Program-made: the position numbers and the translations under genes
Shown: piece by piece, positions 1 through 11,733 of the stretch
Layout: each line of letters opens with the position of its first letter
Position numbering within the stretch: the first letter of the stretch is position 1
Origin: Daphnia pulex
Lineage: Eukaryota > Arthropoda > Branchiopoda > Diplostraca > Daphniidae
Assembly: GCF_021134715.1 (NCBI RefSeq)
Contig: NC_060028.1
Span: 766,501 to 830,500 of the forward strand
Direction: 5' to 3'
Length of the DNA: 64,000 nucleotides
The notes under the pieces: generated by a model
What the model was told of the DNA's origin: nothing
The model's input: only the letters and a program-made list of their open reading frames with translations
Database searches by the model: none

Positions 1-307
1 CTTCGCAGAGCTCCAAAGCAATGAACCTGTAGAAGACATGCACACATTAATCTCATCAATTACCTTTAACAATTTTATAATTGCATTTTTTTATATCGTA
101 TTACTTGAAATCATTGTTGCGCTCGACGCGGAATAGTTTGATGATGTTGGGGTGATCTAACTGTTTCAGCGCTTCTACCTCATTATCACTAGCGTCAATC
201 AGCTCAATTCTTCTGATTGCCACTTTACGGCCTTGAAACGTTCCTGAAAACACTGAACCAAAATCACCTCTTCCCAGCCGAAGTTGGTTGTCCAATTCGA
301 TTTCCAT
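1..307 (-). CDS. IRE1-like protein kinase, N-terminal part (runs off the left edge)
   Basis: This is a partial gene. Exon 1 runs from 307 to 105 and starts with ATG. A short intron follows (GT at 104-103, acceptor AG at 28-27). Exon 2 begins at 26 and leaves the window. Joined, the frame reads DFK-F-I-A-L-E-L-C, matching the same junction in the complete paralogue at 5718-7267. The protein shows a glycine loop (GRGDFGSV, about residues 12-19). The beta-3 motif is VAIRR, so Arg stands where the ATP-anchoring Lys belongs; the paralogue has VAVKR. The kinase lobe resembles IRE1. The C-terminal domain is not visible, so ankyrin repeats or an RNase domain cannot be told apart. An inactive or weak kinase is possible. 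Family assignment is fairly sure; activity is inference. Confidence 0.72.
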
Positions 308-689
308 ATTGTAGTTCAGAGCAATATCTGCTTAGGCGTACCTTTTTCTGCACGAATGTGAAAACCGTTACCAGTGATGTCGCAGATGATCTACTGCTGC
401 GTTGAACGATCCGTTTACTGTAGACCGACGCTGATAACGCTATGTCGAAGATAGGGCCTCAGATAATCGGGTAAAATAATGAGCACAGCAGACGGACACC
501 GTATCTAATGCATTTGAACCATTTCTTTCCGGCTAAAAATGATTTATTCTTGCATCTATTTTAATCGAGTTATTGGTCATTAAAAATTCGAGTGAGGTAG
601 CGGTCAAATGCATCACCTAGACAACCTGTTACCTTTGGTAAGATCGGCTAAGCTATACTAAAAAAATGGCAATAGTGAAGTTAACTTTT

Positions 690-2290
690 CCTTATCAAAT
701 TCTTGCAGCGGTGGGAATAAATATGTTTTTGTTACCATGTTATGTGTTATCATCCATTCCTTTCACAATCATTTTCTAGATTGTGCTTGCCAAATTAGTA
801 AAATTTAAACAGGCCGAAAAATTCGAAAATTTTACCTTTTTTTATTTTAAATATAGTAATCATTATCTATTTTTGCTAATTTATCGACTCGACAGCTAGC
901 TTAATTTTTCATGACTCAACTTTCCATTAAAAAATTTTTGCACTTCTTACTTTACTGCTATCGTTTGGGCATTCAAACGCTTGGAGCGATTCCATGGGCA
1001 ATACAACATGTGTGAAATATACCTCAACATGATGCGTGCGACAGTATTTGCATACGAATATAAGTTAAAAACATCATTGGCACACCGATCGCATCGGTCT
1101 TTACAGTCTGCTTATCGTCTGAATGCGGAGACATTTGACCGTTCCATGACCATCAAAACTGGCCTTGCCTTTTTGCGTTCACTGATTTTTTGCAACGGTC
1201 ATCAGACAGTTTAAACAATTGTTTTTAAAAGACTCTTTTCAGTACTAAAATTGTAAAACGTATTGTTTTCGCGCTGCTTGAACGTTGTGACTATGTCTTG
1301 AATCGCGTTTCATGTGAAAGCTGCTGTTCAAGTAGCCGCGTCTGATTCTACTTTGCGTTTAGATTATTATTTTTTTTTTTACAGTTTTTGTTTTGTCTCT
1401 TTTATTTTCTAGTTCCACCCGTTGGATCGATTGCCGGAGTACACCAACAATTCCATCCGGATGAAAACTTCCATTCATGCATCGCTAGCGCTCGACGAGA
1501 CGTTCTTTTCTTTTTGAGGTTAGATTTTCAATTTCTATCATTTCCCTCGTCATTATTTTACGTTGGTCGACCCATGGATTGGTCAAAGTTTCGGTTTACT
1601 GTGGTGCGAAATTCGAAGGTTTTCCGATTTTCAAAGGCAGAGCATTTTTATCATCAGATCTTATCTTATGGCCATACTTGCCTAGTTGCCTTATCACCTT
1701 GTTAGCTACGCGTTTTGTACAAATGCTGTCTAAGATAAAAGCGATCGAAAACGACCAGCTTTATTTGAGTTGTAGTGTCGGAAAACCTGAACTAATCCGT
1801 TAAAATAACCAACGACGTAAACACACTGCATTTTTAATACAGTTTGGAAAATAACAATATGTAGACGGCGATAAATTCGTTACACCAGACGAGCCTTTTC
1901 ATCTGACCAATAGATCGCAGCACTTATTCGGGTCGACCCGTGTCGTTCCAACAATCCCGGATTATTTGAATTTCCCAGAAAAAAGGGGTTAGGGTCTTCA
2001 AGACGAGGGGGAGGGTTAGAATGAATCCATCATGGCCGCCGATCTTTTGGAACAATTTTCTTTCCCCGCTACCTCTCCTTTTAGTCAGTTGGCGTTTGTA
2101 TGGCGACACTTGTGCATGAAGTTTCGGATCTGCTCACAAAATTTGTTTAAGTGTATTCAAATTTTTCGTTATCTGTCAACAGAAACATAGTGTCGCATTG
2201 TTTAAAGTTTTTGCGTCGACGGAACTGGTTACAGAAGTCCTTACTTGATACTTCACACCTTCGTAGTCTGTGCATGTGCTTCGATGTGCT
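690..2290. repeat. Paralogous block A upstream of the first kinase gene
   Basis: Several segments here recur at 7670-9890. About 690-860 matches 7670-7810 and, more weakly, 10030-10180. About 1075-1260 matches 9100-9300, about 1350-1850 matches 9385-9890, and about 1960-2170 matches 8065-8275. The order differs between blocks, as expected if each window cuts a tandem array at a different point. At 1388-1540 and 9386-9580 both copies keep an open stretch sharing FHPDEN and HSCIA, followed by a GTTAG donor-like site. Beyond that exon-like piece the frames are broken. I see no complete gene. Confidence 0.55.
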
Positions 2291-3184
2291 TCCATAACGG
2301 ACATAATCCAGGTGACGCTCAGCAAACAGTCCAGATTAAACGGTGGAATCAAGTTCTTATTATTTGTTAAGCTTTGTAGGATAGCAAATCTCTACATTTT
2401 CTTAAGTTAGCCTAAGTAAAAGAATTTTGATATTCAAATGCCGTTATGCCCGATTTAATGTAGTCACAACAGCCCATCATTTTCGGAGTTAAGCTGGGAG
2501 TTTTTTACACATAGATTTATCTATTCCATGCACGGACCATTGAAGTAAATTAATTATTTGATGCTGTTGATTTCACTTTTTTATGCCTTTTAAAAAATTA
2601 TTTTCATACGAGCCAACGATGATAAACAGCCATTTTTACTAACTTACGAAATTGTGGGAAAGGAAGGGATTTGCCCGCCAATTATCTGAAATTGGAGGTA
2701 GAGAGATGAAATTAATCCATGATGGCGGACTATTTGTTTATTACCAGTCCTCTTTTTCATTTGGAGTCACCACGGAGTGTGAAGTGTGAACCAGTTTTAT
2801 TTTGGCAACTGATGTCATCTAATAACTCATCTTTCGTAAGCTTCATTGTGCTGATTCAATCAGATTTATTTCGGGTCTACTCTCTTGTCAGTGATCATTT
2901 GCTTTTGTGTTTAGACTAACTTGATATGAAGCCAGTTGAAGAGCTAATGATTAAGCCATTCCACCTACCACTGTACCACGGCACAGTAGGTTCACTTGCG
3001 TTAACTCAACTACACCAACCGCTAAAATAAGACATATTCAAGTTCTTTTCTTTCAGTTACCATCAGTAAAATGGATGACATTTAAATATTTTCATATTGA
3101 TTTATTAGTAACCTGCTAACAACATTTTAGTTATGGTCAATATTTGAATGTAACTAAGCCTTGGTTTCTCTTGTTCATGAACAG

Positions 3185-3300
3185 GTTTCGTCGGTGGAAA
3201 GACCTTGCTGATTGGGACGGAGAAAATGTCTGGCCATGTCTACGACCCCCTTTCCTGGTGTGTGGATGGGAACGACGACACTTGGGGCAGCAGCCAGCAG
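3185..3300 (+). other. Putative internal coding exon, product unknown
   Basis: An acceptor (AACAG) precedes position 3185 and a strong donor (GTAAGA) begins at 3301. Read with one base carried in, the 116 bases stay open and encode a protein-like stretch including GGKTLLIGTEK, DPLSWCVDG and NDDTWGSSQQ. It has balanced composition unlike the surrounding AT-rich sequence. I do not recognise the family and cannot find in-phase partner exons nearby. It may be an exon of a gene with large introns or a relict. Confidence 0.35.
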
Positions 3301-4848
3301 GTAAGAAGAAAATCTACTCACATTAAGATTTGCGATGGTAGTCCATCTAGATTTAATTTTACGAGAACTATCAAATAGTTAGTTAATTTGACAGTTGGGA
3401 GAAGTATGACTTGACTTTTTATTGTAGAAGAAATTCTGTCAATCACCTGTAAAATCCAAACTTCTTTTCATCCGATTCGTCTTGAGCATATCGCATAGAA
3501 TTCATAAATCACGGGTCATTTACTTGATTTTTGTGTTCGGCATTTACAGTTGTTCGTTTATGTTTATATTCCATTTTATAAATAGTTGAACCATTTCTTT
3601 TTTTTTTTCTAAAGATATTTTCTTCCCTCCTCCAAACTGTTTTCAGTTCCTCGATTAGTCCATGCTCGTTAAATATTGTGCAGTGTAGCGCATTTTGTCC
3701 GCAATTATTTAAAGGAAACAGTTGATCTGGGCTCCCGTATCACCCAGCATGACATCGATAATCTCAATCCCTTTGTCAAAAGATGTTGCCAAATGATGTG
3801 GCGCACGACAAAATTTTGTCTTCTAGATCAGGATATGCGCTGCTTATCATCAGGGATCCTCCTGGGATCTAGTTAGATGCCACATCCATCGTTATCGAAA
3901 ATGGTGGTTGTTGCTGCCATTTCGAAATGTCACGTTGGACGAAGCAGGTTGTTTTCTTTTGGCGAATTTTTTAAATGTTACTGAATTTCCTACGAGTCTC
4001 ATTTATTAAAATCTGCCAACCAATAATTGCGAACCTTTTTCCAGCATGTGCCGATATAGGGAATCCTGTAGTCTTCAAGTCCGTGATTGATGTTCTGTAG
4101 CTTTTCGATTTTTTTTTCTGTTTTTTTTTTATTCTGTTACTCACTGACACGCAAATAGCCTATGTGATAAAAAAGGCACATTTCTGAAATCTGTCAGATT
4201 GAGTTGGAATTGCAGTTTGAATTCGAGTGACCGCCAGATCCTTCGAATTTACTACCGTTTACTACGAAACGGAAGGGAGTTCATATGACGTTAGTTGAAT
4301 GAACACTCCCTTTACGATCTGTAATGATTGGTTGTCCCGCAACTGTGCCTTGACTCTGATAATTTAAACGTATTTGGGAGCTTACGAGTAGGTCGGTAAG
4401 CTTATTTGTGTGGGCGTTAAGTTGTGCGTTTAAAGTCGTTTTCAAGTGATATTTGGTGCTTATTATGAACTTGCTAAAATCATCGGGTCGTTTTCTCCCT
4501 TGATTGTTAAGCCAGCTTTTGATGTTACCTGTTTCGTCCTTTTACTTTTGCTCCTTCTTGAATTTTTTTTTCTGTTCTGTTAACTGAGCGTTTTAACATT
4601 ATGCTTGATTGGAAACTTGCAGTTAAAGTAACAAATTTTTAATTAAAAACGATTGGCAGGACCACAGATCATGCGCTTTGACGGATTGCAGTTTTTCGTT
4701 GCCATTTTCTTACGTAAAATTTTCGAGTTCTTTTTACGTGTTCCACAAAACGTTTTCAATTGTTGTTGTCTGTGTGCGAGAGCCCCACTGTAAAATTAAT
4801 TATCAAATGCAATCGCCTCGTACAGTTAGTGAAATGTTCTTTTTTCAG

Positions 4849-4897
4849 GCGAGCTAGCGAGGAGAAGGCAAGTTCAAGTTCGAAGCCAAAGTTGACT
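4849..4897 (+). other. Putative short exon, Ser/Lys-rich
   Basis: A 49-base segment lies between a poly-pyrimidine acceptor (TTTTTTCAG) and a consensus donor (GTAAGTTT). In one frame it reads RASEEKASSSSKPKLT. It does not join in phase to the exon-like piece at 3185-3300 or to the one at 4660-4713. Both splice sites are good but the segment is very short, so this is a candidate only. Confidence 0.3.
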
Positions 4898-5717
4898 GTA
4901 AGTTTCAATATTGAGTACAAAGCATAATCAACAAAATGTTGGTGATCGATGCATTTTATTTTCTGAACTTTGATTGAGCAATTTCTAAGAGTAAATCAAT
5001 TCATATAATCTTTAAGTGATGTTTTGAAGGATGGCCTTGCACAGTTGAAACTAAGATTGACGTGCATGATGCTTTGAAACGGAGCCAAGATATTTTTGTA
5101 GTCAGCCTCCTTTGAGAAAAGATTTCCCGCTAACACCAGCAAATATATGACAGTTTCTTCTGTGTACTGCTCGGTACTGCTTGAGAAATGTCATCCAATT
5201 ATTTTATCATAGCAGATAAAATAATAAAGGAAAATCAAAGTTGTAATTGAGTGATGAAACGTGTCTTACGATGGAATCAGCAATAATCGGTCATAACTCA
5301 TAATCGTGAAACATTTCAAGAGGCAATACTTTTCCCCAGTTTTGTTCTCCCTCGTTTCTTGTTGCCGCTGAAATGGGAAAATGTTTCGGCGTCGACTAAC
5401 CTGTTACTGAAATCGTTGAGCCTTCACAGTCGATGACGTATGATGTTATGTATTCACCGCCTTATTACTAGCTTTAATGGGTTTTAATTTCTGAAACATA
5501 ACTTATTCTCAACTATTACTTTGTCAGCTGTTTCACGTCAAATATTTCTTGGAAAATGTCAACAGTTCAAATAATATATTTCCCCTTATTAGAAACACTT
5601 CACATGATTGAAACAGAGCTTACAGGCACACATGTTTATGTAAGAGATGCTTCGTCGAAGAGTTTTATGATTTCATTGAAATTTCTAGTCTCATTTTCTC
5701 GTAATAATGATCGCACG

Positions 5718-7267
5718 TCAATGCCATTCACGATTCACGTCGCTCCCGAGTTGGATTAATAATTTGATTGCGTCGATTAATTTTTCACTTGAATTTATCC
5801 AACACAATAAATGGAGTGCGTTGCTTCCGTAGTTGTTTTTCTCATTGACGTCGATCCCGATTTGGGTTAATAATTTGATTGCGTCGATTAATCTTTCGTT
5901 TGAATTATTAAGACACAATAAATGGAGTGCGTTGTCTCCGTAGTTGTTTTTCTCATTGACGTCGATCCCGAGTTGGATTAATAAATTGATCGTGTCGATT
6001 AATTTCGGGCTCGAATGAAATTGGCACACTAAATGGAGTGCGTTGTTTCCATTCTGGTCTTTCTTATTCACATCAACCCCCTGCCGGATCAATGTTTTTA
6101 ACTTTTCGTTTTGATTTGTCCAAGGGAAGAGTATGGAGGTAGCTGGGTATCTTATCATACAGAGTTCAAACAGTTCCTTTTCTTTTTCTGCAAGCTACGT
6201 TGAAATCAAGAAATATTAAATGCAATAGTTAATGCAGCTTCTTGCCTGCAATGTAATTTTTACCTTATTTTTTTCTGATGTGAGTTGCTTAACGATATTT
6301 GATGAAGATATTCGTTCCGCTTCATTTTTTAACATTTCGGTAACAAGATCATATGCGTAGTGCGATCGATCTATTTCTGAAAAATGATTTCATGTTTAAT
6401 TGCCGTTCAAATGTTGTTTTTTAACGTTAATAGGCTCAACTTACTATTCCTATTGATTGCTGTACCATCCAAGATGTTTTTAGGAATGTCAAACTCATTA
6501 GAACCGTAAATGTGTTGGCCGTCTAACAGAAGATAAGCGAAGACGAGACCTAATGCAAAAATGTCGCTTTTGACGGTGCCTCTGAGTTGCCGCTGCCCAC
6601 CCGTTTGAGATTCCTGAAGTAGTAGTTTTAGCAACTCGGGCGCGTACCAGTTTCTGGTTCCTTTCACTCCACTAGTCATCGTAAATGTCCCTCGCTCATT
6701 CACGGTCCTGGACAGACCAAAATCAGCCCATTTCATTGTTACCTCAACGTCTTGCGTATTAGTGCTGGAGTCAACCGAGATGAGAACATTTTCCGGCTTT
6801 ATATCTCGATGAATTAAATTCTTGGAATGTATGTACTCGAGACCCGAAGCCAATTGCGAGAAAACTTCAAAATGGTATGGCAATTTAGGCCCTTTGTATT
6901 TTTCAGGATGATCAGGCCTTAGAAATACCTGATCCAATGACGCGGTGCAGAGCTCCAAAGCAAATAGCCTATACAAGTTGTGCCCAGTTGCACACATTAT
7001 CTGCAATAACCTTTAAAAACGCAGTAATTTAATTTCGGTAACTTACATGAAATCGTCGGTGCGCTCAACATGGAAGAGTTTGACGATATTTGGGTGATCT
7101 AACTTTTTTAAAGCTTCTTCTTCATTACCGTTAGCCATGTTAAGGAGAACTCTTTTGACTGCCACTTCACGACCTTGAAACGTTCCTGGAAACACTGAAC
7201 CATAGCCACCTTCTCCTAATGGAACTTCCCTATTGTATTGGATTTCCATGTTGTTGTTTTGTAACAT
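5718..7267 (-). CDS. IRE1-like protein kinase with C-terminal ankyrin repeats
   Basis: Four exons: 7267-7047, 6968-6445, 6376-6264 and 6194-5718, together 1335 bases for 444 aa, all junctions in phase. The kinase domain is complete in its key motifs: GEGGYGSV (18-25), VAVKR with Lys38, HRDIKPEN with catalytic Asp129, DFG (156-158) and a WYAPELL activation-segment end. Sequence style (ALELC, WADFGLSR, GTRNWYAPE) is that of IRE1 kinases. The usual lumenal sensor, membrane helix and KEN RNase domain are absent. Instead, exon 4 encodes about three full and one partial ankyrin repeat of roughly 39 residues (IDVNEKNNYG, NALHLLC). A soluble cytosolic Ser/Thr kinase using ankyrins to bind partners is inferred. 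The intron 1 acceptor is taken at 6970-6969 because the nearer AG gives a stop. Confidence 0.85.
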
Positions 7268-7669
7268 TATCGCAACTTTGAAATTTCAGCACGAATGTGA
7301 AGGCTGTTAGGAGTGGTTTGACAGTGTGACTTGCTGCTTCGAACGAATCTTACGCAAATGCAGTCGACCGTCATAAAGTGTATGATAACGGAAAGCAATT
7401 TTTCAAAGATAGTGCTTTAGATAATCAGGTAAAAAAACAGGCGAAATATCCAACATTTGAAAAAATCTGGATGGCGGAAGCATTATTTATTCTTACACCA
7501 TTTTTAGTCGAGTTATTTGTTCAAAAAATTGATGAGGTAGCGTTCAAGTGCAAGTGCACCTGAAACACCTTTTACCTCGTGTGAATTTTATGCTAAACTA
7601 AAAAATAGTTCCAAGATAGTTTCGTTTCCATTTCATGTATTTACACTGTTTTCTTATCAACTTCTCATG

Positions 7670-10190
7670 GCAATGGAAAACAAATATGTGTTGTTATCAC
7701 TTCATGTGCATTATCACGTTCGGTACTTTTACAAGCGTATTCTAGATTGTTCATGCCAAATTATAGTTAATTTAAAATGACCAAAGAATTCAATTTTTTG
7801 TTCTTGCTAAAAAGTAAAAATTAATCAAATGAGTGGTGGGTAACCCGTATGAGAAGAAAATAGGTTTTGTTTTGTAAACTCGGAGCTATTCGGCCTCTTC
7901 TTGCGTTAACTTTTCACCTTGTTAACATTTGCTGATTTAGATTTTGAATTAACTTGATTATAAAAATACGTGAGTGATGATTTGACTCTTTTTTCAATCC
8001 GCATCATTGTTGTTCCATACGTATTCTCTTCTCCCATTGCCTCTTCCAGTCTTCCCGCTAATTTTTTTAATTTCCCAGGAAAGGGGTTAGTGTCTTCAAG
8101 ACGAGGGGGAGGGTTAGAATGTATCAATGAATCCATCATGGCCGCCGTTCCTTCCTTTTTTCTTACCCCTAGTCCCCTACCCCTTTTTCCTGTCAGTATC
8201 GTTTGCAGGGCGGCTGGATCGCTTGTGTATTGTATGAAGCTTTCGAATCTGCTTTCCAAATTGGTTTAGTGCTAAAAAAATGTTTTTCAAACTTGTCCTC
8301 TGTTTGCAGAAACATAGTGTCTCACTGTTTAAAGCTTGTGCAATGTGCATTGATAGAAATGTTACTGGATACTTTACATCTTCGTGGTCTGTGCTTTACT
8401 CAAAGTAATTCCAAAATCGGCAAACTATACAAGAGATCGTACGGGGCACATTGAAACAGTTCCTCATGTTTTGTGCGGTTTTCTGATGAATATACATTGG
8501 AATGGTGACGAATGTCATCTGTCGGATCGCAGCGTGAGTTTTTTTAAATCTATTATTTATACTGTGTTTTTTACATTGTGAAGTGTTATTTCTTTTCTCG
8601 TTATCGAATGACGGTTGAACTATGAAACAGTCATTTGTAGGCTTGTAGCCCCGTAGTCACTTGCACACTTAACACATACGATGAATGCGAATGTGAAAAA
8701 GATGGCTTCATGCTCCACCCAGTCATGACAACTTTATTAGGTTCTTTGTTATTTAGTTTTTGTTATGACGTATTCATTACGCAAAAAAAGTTAGCCAATC
8801 TCTTTTTCAGTCACGGTGTTTTTATCCTTTAAACTACAAGATGTGTACAGTAACTTTATTTGGCAAAGCCACGTTCAAGCCAAATGTAATTCTTTCTTTC
8901 TAAACGGAACTTCGTGTAGTTCGGATTAAAATCGCAAGCGGGAGATTCACTGGCGAACCTTAAGTGTCACTTAGATGTAGCAATAGGAATTTTTCAATTT
9001 GTCACGTTCATGGGACAGTCACGTTTTCTATTGGCACACTGGTTGAATCCGATGATTTTCCGTTAAGGTTTGCATTTCTCCTTTAGAATGTCGTGCATTA
9101 CGTCTGTCTGCTTATCACCTGAATGCGAAGACATTTGACCGTTCCACAAAATGCAAAACTAGCCTTGCCTTTTGCGTTCACCAATTTTTTGCTACGATCG
9201 TCAGACAGTTTAAAGAATTATTTCAAGACTCTTTTCAGTACTTTTACCACTTGCGAAATTGTACAACGCATTGTTTTCGCAGTATTTGAACGTTACTATT
9301 CTGTTATGACTTATGAGTCACATTTTATGCGGAAGCTTTCGATCACTATGTAGTAACACGTTTAAGTTGCGGCGTCTCATTCTACTTGGCGTTTAGAATC
9401 TGTATTATGCTTCTATTTAACTGGTTTTTGTTTTTTTTATTCTCTAGCTTCCTGGATTGGATTGACGGAGTAAACCAAAAATTCCATCCGGATGAAAACT
9501 GCCATTCATGCATCGCGATGAACCATGACCACCCCAAGCGCTCGATGAGACGTGGGGACCTTCTTTTCTTTTTGAGGTTAGATTCTAAATTTTTTTTACT
9601 TCCCTCGTCATTATTTTACGTCGGTCGGCCCAAGGATCGACCAAAGTTTCGGTTTATTGTGGTACGAAATTTCAAGGTTTTCCGATTTTCAAAGACAGAG
9701 CTTTTTTATTTTCTCTCATCAGCATCACCAAATCATATCTCATAGCCATACTTGCCTTATCACCTTGTACGTGTTTGTACAAATGCTGTCTAAGATAAAA
9801 GCGATTGAAAACGACCAGCAATATGTAAATGATAGCGTCGGAAAACCTGGTTTAATCCCGTAAAATAACAATTTAGACGACGATAAATGTGTTACTTTTC
9901 ACACTTGTTAATCAAGCAATTCGTCTTAAAATTCCTTGGGCGGCGTCCGTACATTACAAGCAGTTTTTCATTTTATAATTAGACGATGAAACATGTCAAT
10001 TGGTTTCTTTTCCATTTTGTTTTACTGATTATCAAATTATCACGCTGCCGGGAAATAATTTTAGTTATGTCTTCATGCGCGTTATCACCCGTTCCCTTAG
10101 CAACTATTTGCTAGACTGTACTTGTCAACACGAGTTAAATTTAATGGACCAAGAACTTTGAAAAATCTTGCTTTAGTTAATTTGATGCAC
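7670..10190. repeat. Paralogous block B (and start of C) upstream of the kinase-ankyrin gene
   Basis: This holds copies of the segments described at 690-2290, here in the order 7670-7810, 8065-8400, 9100-9300 and 9385-9890, then a third copy of the first segment at about 10030-10180. The two copies of the G-rich piece (around 1980-2040 and 8080-8150) are nearly identical over 60 bases. Open frames on both strands are short and not conserved between copies, so I read the block as non-coding duplicated DNA apart from the exon-like piece near 9450-9580. Confidence 0.5.
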
Positions 10191-10674
10191 TATTTTGCGT
10201 TCCAGCGCAACAAATTGACAACTACTAGCGAACATCATCAAGCATTTAGCTGCTATTAATTTAGCATTTTTGATTTTCCAGTAGACACTTGGAATTTTCA
10301 ACGCTTGTAATAGAACAGCCGATCGCGCACTGTTATGCAAAGTTTATGTGACTATTCTCAACCTGACGTGCGCCACTAATTTATTATAGTTATCAATGAC
10401 TTGTGAAGTTTATTCCCACCATCGTCAAGATTACCCATTTATTAAATAGTGGGTAAATGTAAACTTTAATTGTTATTCAGCAATCGAGGAGTGGTAGCGC
10501 GTAAAGCGACACCTAATAGAAGATATTCGTACTCTTTACTCTTTACTGTGTTGATGATGGAGAAAGAGTCGTACACTCGTAAGCTACTTTAGATTGTCTT
10601 ACGTTAAATTTAGGTATATTTTCAACATGTTCCAACAGATGCAGTGTTTATTAATTATTTTTCAATTACCATTG

Positions 10675-10850
10675 TAGAGTTCAACCTGCAGACGGGCCGG
10701 CCAGTTTGCATGTCCTTCACGCTTGAAGGTCGCGGGGAACATTACGTAAAACTGTCAATGCGGTGGTGTGGGTGAGAACTGGACGTGTTGCATCATTATC
10801 AAGCAGGTACAAAAGCCAAGCAAGGGTAAGCTATATTTGGTATTCATTTT
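10675..10850 (+). promoter_or_regulatory. Orphan copy of the Tyr/Thr-repeat gene promoter
   Basis: This segment matches sequence upstream of the copies at 10870-11070 and 11505-11700: GTCAACCTGCAGA, CCTTCACGCT, AACATTACGTAAAACTGTCA and TTGCATCAT recur in order. No TATA box or gene body follows it, so it appears to be a truncated upstream region left by unequal exchange. Confidence 0.5.
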
Positions 10851-11070
10851 GATTTTGGTTATTGTAGACCCATCCCCAGGAACGTCAACCTAAAGAAGGA
10901 AAGGCCAGTTTGCATTTTCTTCACGCTCGAAGGTCGAAACAAAAACGTAAAACGTGTCATGCGACGGGGGAGAGGTTGGGTGAGAACGGGAAGCGTTTGC
11001 TTCATTATCAAGCAGGTACAATAGTCGCAAGGCTTAAGAGGTGGGTCAGGGTGAGAAAAAGAAAAAGTCG

Positions 11071-11105
11071 TATAAAAGGCGAGAGAAAAGGCTGCGGAAC
11101 TCAGT
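11071..11105 (+). promoter_or_regulatory. Core promoter, Tyr/Thr-repeat copy b
   Basis: TATAAAAGG at 11071-11079 lies 30 bases before a TCAGT initiator at 11101-11105, the normal arthropod spacing. The next about 80 bases match the leader of copy c. Confidence 0.7.
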
Positions 11106-11500
11106 CGAACGAGCATCTCCGACACGGCAACAACTGCTGTGCACTTATGGTCACCAACTGCATTTTCCGTCGCAAATATAGGTAAATATTCTGTTGGTTA
11201 TTTTTACATGGAGTTGTGAATAATTCCACATTTATTCTATTTGTTCATATGTCGGTTATTATTGAATAGTAATGTTCAAATTTTTGATTTGTCTAGTTAA
11301 CTATGGCGTCATACTGCTGTTTGGTGTTGTGTCTAGCTGATGGGCCAGGAATCAGTCGATGGCCGGCTGACGACGGCGCCTTTGAGCGGAGTCACTGCCA
11401 GCCGCTGCAAGCCCACCGGTGAATATTTCGATGTCGTTGACGCTGTAGACGCTGGCCAGGAGGACGATTTGGTGGATGAGCCGCGTTGCAACGATTCCTA
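11106..11500 (+). pseudogene. Decayed Tyr/Thr-repeat gene, copy b (promoter, leader and start of exon 2 only)
   Basis: The leader is followed by a first intron starting GTAAAT near 11181 that is homologous to the introns of copies c and d, and exon 2 begins near 11298. In the conserved frame exon 2 reads VNYGVILLFGVVSS and then stops. The start codon present in copy c is changed in b. The downstream sequence to 11500 has none of the Tyr/Thr repeats. The copy is truncated by the next promoter at about 11505. The signal-peptide-like run supports an originally secreted protein. Confidence 0.5.
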
Positions 11501-11697
11501 ATTCCCCAAAGTCAACCTGCAGATAGTTTGGTTAGTTTGCTTTTCCTTCACGCTAGATGGTCAGGCGGAACATTACGTAAAACTGTCATATGGTGGTGTA
11601 GAGGTTGGTTGAGAACGACACGTGTTGCATCATTTTGGAGTGGGTACAGTAATGCAAGGCTTAAGAGGTGAATCAGGGCAGGGTGAGGAAAAAGTCG

Positions 11698-11733
11698 TAT
11701 AAAAGGAGAGAGAAAAGGCGATAGAATTTAGTC
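11698..11733 (+). promoter_or_regulatory. Core promoter, Tyr/Thr-repeat copy c
   Basis: TATAAAAGG at 11698-11706 is followed by TTAGTC at 11728-11733 in the place of the TCAGT initiator of copy b. The leader then matches copy b up to an ATGATGG and a GTAAAT donor near 11810. Confidence 0.65.

Larger units (their letters stand above)
2301..5717. other. Mostly non-coding stretch with scattered exon-like pieces
   Basis: No gene can be assembled here. The best exon-like pieces, on the plus strand, are 3185-3300, 4660-4713 and 4849-4897. Each has an AG acceptor and a GT donor, but their phases do not join without further exons. The remainder is AT-rich with poly-T runs. Confidence 0.4.
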
